This document shows positions 61,540 through 64,000 of a stretch of DNA of 64,000 nucleotides, in pieces; within the stretch, counting starts at the first letter, position 1, and every line of letters starts with the position of its first letter. The stretch lies in assembly GCF_011801145.1 (NCBI RefSeq), contig NZ_CP046172.1, forward strand, positions 7,998,001 through 8,062,000, given 5' to 3'. Under the pieces are notes generated by a model, which worked only from the letters and a program-made list of their open reading frames with translations, was not told the DNA's origin and did no database searches. The position numbers and the translations under genes are program-made. The stretch is from Nocardia arthritidis (lineage in GTDB: Bacteria > Actinomycetota > Actinomycetes > Mycobacteriales > Mycobacteriaceae).

Positions 61540-61656
61540 ATGAAGCGTCTCGCCGCACTCGTCCTGCTTCCGCTCGCCGCCGTCAGCGCGCTGGTGGTAC
61601 TCGGCCCAACGATCGCGGGCACCGCATCGGCCTCCCCCGATCGGGTCCACTTCTGA
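61540..61656 (+). CDS. Tiny secreted peptide precursor (38 aa), first of a tandem pair
   Basis: A 38-codon gene starting MKRLAALVLLPLAAVSALVV with a signal-sequence layout: basic start, hydrophobic core and cleavage expected after TASA. Only SPDRVHF would be left outside. ATG 61540 has GAAAGGAAAG just upstream. The next gene 20 bp on encodes a clear paralogue, which argues that both are real. Such a small exported product is more like a signalling or regulatory peptide than an enzyme. The family is unknown to me. Confidence 0.7.
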   Translation: MKRLAALVLLPLAAVSALVVLGPTIAGTASASPDRVHF

Positions 61657-61676
61657 GGTCCCTGAAAGGAATCGAC

Positions 61677-61805
61677 ATGTCGCGCACGAAGCGTCTCGTC
61701 GCCCTCGTACTGTTGCCGCTGTCCGCGGTTGCCGCGCTGGCGGTGGTCGGCCCGACGACGGCGGGCACGGCCGCCGCCGATCCCGGTCGTGTGCACTGCT
61801 GCTGA
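61677..61805 (+). CDS. Tiny secreted peptide precursor (42 aa), second of a tandem pair
   Basis: A 42-codon gene starting MSRTKRLVALVLLPLSAVAA with a signal sequence ending near TAAA; the mature end would be DPGRVHCC. It shares RLxALVLLPLxAVxAL, VGPTxAGTA and RVH with the first gene, so one is a duplicate of the other. ATG 61677 has GAAAGGAA upstream, the same site as its neighbour. The two ending cysteines could be modified or bind metal. No processing or receptor gene is recognised beside it. Confidence 0.7.
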   Translation: MSRTKRLVALVLLPLSAVAALAVVGPTTAGTAAADPGRVHCC

Positions 61806-61823
61806 CCGGGTGATTGATTGTGG

Positions 61824-62081
61824 TCAGCCCCCGGGCTGCACAATGAAATAGATCACCAGGACCGCTAAAAACGCGGCCACCAGCAGCACGGTCGACAGGC
61901 GTGGCCAACCCGGATGCCGGACCGGGCTGCGCCTGCCGAGCCAAACCGAATCGACCGTCGGATCGACCGTCGGATATCGCGAACCTTTCGCCTGCGGCTC
62001 GGGTAGGTCGGGACCGTCGGCGGACGACGAGTTGTCGCCGCTCAGGTCGGCCCCGCTATCCCTGGGGCCCTCGTGGTGCAT
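61824..62081 (-). CDS. Small membrane protein with a C-terminal helix
   Basis: Protein of 85 residues: a polar Ser/Asp/Pro-rich front (residues 1-60) and one hydrophobic segment at the end, LSTVLLVAAFLAVLVIYFIV, closing with QPGG. It is likely a tail-anchored membrane protein. ATG 62081 lies six bases after TACCGT, so the mRNA is probably leaderless; a longer start at 62135 lacks support. I do not know the family. It converges with the micro-peptide genes. Confidence 0.65.
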   Translation of the reverse strand: MHHEGPRDSGADLSGDNSSSADGPDLPEPQAKGSRYPTVDPTVDSVWLGRRSPVRHPGWPRLSTVLLVAAFLAVLVIYFIVQPGG

Positions 62082-62087
62082 GCCGCA

Positions 62088-62093
62088 ACGGTA
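62088..62093 (-). promoter_or_regulatory. -10 box of a probable leaderless transcript (small membrane protein)
   Basis: On the minus strand TACCGT is followed after six bases by ATG 62081. Confidence 0.45.
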
Positions 62094-62147
62094 GTGCGAT
62101 GAACGCCGCCGCGGCGGAATTATGCGGCACCGCAACGGTATCGGAAC

Positions 62148-63227
62148 TCAGGCGAGACGCCGCGCGAACGCTTCCGCCGCCGCGCCGGACGCCAGGTCCA
62201 CGGTGTGCACCGCCAGGTCGACGCGGTCCGGTGCGAGGTCCAGCACCATGAACCCGAGCTGGTGGTAGTTCTCGAACAGCACGGGATTCGTCCCATTGGG
62301 ATTCAACTTCGGTTCGGCCGCAACGGTTTTGGCCGCCGCGCCGGAGACGATCTGCCGCGTCCCCCGGCAGGCCGGTGTCGGTTCGAGCACCTGCAGCGAG
62401 TGATCGTGACCGGACAGCAACAGATTGACCCGGCCGAGCACGTGTTCCTCGAAGAAGCGCTGCGCGTGCACGCCGTTGATCGGCGCGATATCGAGACCCT
62501 CGTAATGTCCGGCGTTGCCGTGCGGCCCATTGTTGAGATACGGCTGATGTGTGCAGGCGATCTTCCAGGTGGCGGGCGATTCGGCCAGGGCCCGGTCGAG
62601 CCAGGCGCGCTGTTCGTTCATGAACTGCCCGTCGGGCGCCCAGTAGTCCGAAAGTACCTGCGGCACATAGGCGGCGAGCGGATTCACGTCCAGCACGAAG
62701 AATTCCACGACCGGCTGACGCTGCGGGATCCGCACCGAGTAATACCGGCTCGGCATCCACCAGCGCGGCGAACGCGCATGGTAGGCCACCTCGTCGTTGC
62801 CGCGCTGCAGCCAGCCGCCGTCACCGGGCAGAATCGAACTGTTGTCGTGGTTGCCGAGCACCATCAACCACGGGAAATCCAGTCCGGCATTGGGGTTTTC
62901 GAATTTATCGGCGAACTGGGGGTCGTCCGGGCCGTTGGGCCCGCTCTCGTAGATATTGTCACCGAGCCCGAGCGCCAGCGAAAACGGCTGCCGCGCGTGG
63001 TGTTCCCGCATGGCGTTGGCGACCGCCCACTGATTGCGGTTGCCGGTGCCCGCGTCGCCGGTCACCAGCACGCGCAGGGTGCGCTCGGCGGGGAAGGCGA
63101 ATTTGGTGACGTCCGCCGCGACCGGGACCGCATGGGCGGGCGTCAACCCGACCAGCGATGTCCCAGCCGCGGCGGCGGCCGCACCCGCCAGAAAGCCGCG
63201 GCGGCCGAATCCGTTGTCAGCGTTCAT
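62148..63227 (-). CDS. Tat-exported metallophosphoesterase (acid phosphatase-like)
   Basis: Exported phosphatase of 359 residues. The N-terminus GFGRRGFLAGAAAAAAGTSL is a twin-arginine signal ending near AHA. The metal motifs of the calcineurin-like fold are all present: LVTGDAGTG, LGLGDNIYESG, VLGNHDNSS, ACTHQPYLNN and LLSGHDHSLQ. It is of the purple acid phosphatase/alkaline phosphatase D-related group and would release phosphate outside the cell. It follows phoA by 27 bases on the same strand. TAACCT eight bases before ATG 63227 may give it a promoter of its own. Confidence 0.92.
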   Translation of the reverse strand: MNADNGFGRRGFLAGAAAAAAGTSLVGLTPAHAVPVAADVTKFAFPAERTLRVLVTGDAGTGNRNQWAVANAMREHHARQPFSLALGLGDNIYESGPNGPDDPQFADKFENPNAGLDFPWLMVLGNHDNSSILPGDGGWLQRGNDEVAYHARSPRWWMPSRYYSVRIPQRQPVVEFFVLDVNPLAAYVPQVLSDYWAPDGQFMNEQRAWLDRALAESPATWKIACTHQPYLNNGPHGNAGHYEGLDIAPINGVHAQRFFEEHVLGRVNLLLSGHDHSLQVLEPTPACRGTRQIVSGAAAKTVAAEPKLNPNGTNPVLFENYHQLGFMVLDLAPDRVDLAVHTVDLASGAAAEAFARRLA

Positions 63228-63235
63228 GATCGGTG

Positions 63236-63241
63236 AGGTTA
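63236..63241 (-). promoter_or_regulatory. Possible -10 box between phoA and the metallophosphoesterase gene
   Basis: On the minus strand TAACCT is followed after eight bases by ATG 63227. Read-through from phoA is equally possible. Confidence 0.35.
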
Positions 63242-63254
63242 CCGACCGGTCGCA

Positions 63255-64000
63255 TCACTTGCCCGGCGCGGCCTTCTTGCTCCGGTCCAAGCCGAGCGCG
63301 TCGGTGATGGTGAAGAACATATCGGTCTGGTCGGTCAGGCCGACGACGTTCGCGGCGCGCGGACCGTAGGCGGCGACCCGCAGCTGAGTTCCGGTGTGCT
63401 CCTGCGAACCGCCCTCCTCGGCATTGCCGTAGGAGATGGCGATCTCGGCGCCGTCCTTGGTGACGACCTTGCTGGTGAGCGCGGGCGACTTGGTGTCGAG
63501 CGGCACGATCTGGCTGCTGTGCGCATGGTCGGCGGTCACCACGACCAGCGTGTTGCCGTCCTGCTTGGCGAATTCCAGCGCGGCCTGCACGGCGGCGTCC
63601 AGGTCGACGGTTTCACCGACCTGACCGCACGGGTTGGCATTGTGGTCCTCTTTGTCGATGGAGGCGCCCTCCACCTGGAGGAAGAAGCCGTCCTTGCGAT
63701 CCTTCAGCAGGTCGATCGCCTTGCGGGTCATGGCCGCGAGCTCGGGCTGGGTGTCCTTGCGCTCCGGGTTCGCCTTACAGGTTTGCGCCGGATTGTTGAT
63801 GCCGTTGTGCACGGCCTTCTCACCGGTCAGGCGAACCGGCATATTGCCCGGCGCGAACAGCCCGAGCAGCGGCTTGTCCTGATCGGCCTTGGCGATCCCG
63901 TCGAGTCCCGCCTTGTCCGAGACGATTTGGTAGCCGCGCGCGGTGGCCTGCTCCTTCAGCGTCTTGTCCTTGTACTGGCCCGCGGTCGCCTTCTGGTCGA
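63255..64000 (-). CDS. phoA: Alkaline phosphatase PhoA, N-terminus outside the window
   Basis: C-terminal 248 residues of an exported alkaline phosphatase; the frame is open to the right edge. [58 protein letters not shown] and [19 protein letters not shown] match E. coli PhoA closely and include the zinc ligands Asp and His and the late histidine (EHTG). The active-site serine lies beyond the edge. The metallophosphoesterase follows 27 bases behind, so both probably form a phosphate-scavenging unit. Confidence 0.93.
   Translation of the reverse strand, partial: DQKATAGQYKDKTLKEQATARGYQIVSDKAGLDGIAKADQDKPLLGLFAPGNMPVRLTGEKAVHNGINNPAQTCKANPERKDTQPELAAMTRKAIDLLKDRKDGFFLQVEGASIDKEDHNANPCGQVGETVDLDAAVQAALEFAKQDGNTLVVVTADHAHSSQIVPLDTKSPALTSKVVTKDGAEIAISYGNAEEGGSQEHTGTQLRVAAYGPRAANVVGLTDQTDMFFTITDALGLDRSKKAAPGK

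Overview
The window is high-GC actinobacterial chromosome, most like Nocardia or a close mycolic-acid relative. The evidence is GC-rich codon use, a permuted-free one-piece tmRNA with an actinobacterial-type tag (ADSHQREYALAA), many gene starts with no ribosome binding site but a TANNNT box 5-8 nt upstream (leaderless transcripts), and many MFS exporters paired with their own TetR, MarR or XRE regulators. The genus is an inference.

Layout. 1-6 kb: a cut sodium:solute symporter, a frameshifted BadF/GlcNAc-type kinase, a three-copy dispersed repeat, an MFS exporter overlapping phosphoglucomutase, and a DUF190 gene. 6.5-17 kb: secreted lipase, MFS/TetR pair, sugar-lactone oxidase, sirtuin, ArsC-like reductase, VOC protein, AraC and TetR regulators, flavin monooxygenase, lipoprotein. 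17-21.7 kb: a thioredoxin-like protein, then a 1030-residue caspase-like/P-loop NTPase/TPR protein divergent from an alpha/beta hydrolase, which looks like an NTP-dependent conflict (defence) module. 21.7-30 kb: MFS/MarR, DHFR-like, methyltransferase, lipoprotein, a Ycf35/DUF2997 pair, a beta-lactamase-like protein, MFS/TetR. 30-33 kb: a sugar ABC importer (binding lipoprotein and two permeases, no ATPase). 33-39 kb: HxlR/SDR and two more MFS exporters with regulators. 39-52.6 kb: acyl-CoA dehydrogenase with an APH-like kinase, a PIG-L/CBM9 secreted enzyme, an MHS symporter, secreted propeller, S15 peptidase and phospholipase D-like proteins, NUDIX, M23, DHFR-like and VOC genes.

52.6-58.7 kb is a decayed mobile island lying against the 3' end of ssrA. 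Its base composition and gene quality differ from the flanks. It holds two remnants of the same resolvase-type HTH, a HEPN-motif gene overlapping a winged-helix gene, a HigBA-like toxin-antitoxin pair whose toxin is frameshifted, a truncated MobF (TrwC) relaxase domain, an unknown 329-residue protein and GC-rich repeats. A tyrosine-integrase remnant sits on the other side, between smpB and the next gene.

59-64 kb: ssrA-smpB, an internally duplicated membrane protein, two tandem genes for tiny secreted peptides (mature forms of only about 7-8 residues, ending DRVHF and GRVHCC), a small membrane protein, a Tat-exported metallophosphatase and the start-less part of PhoA.

Most likely undescribed systems here: the caspase-NTPase-TPR/hydrolase pair, the HEPN/winged-helix operon in the ssrA island, and the tandem micro-peptides.
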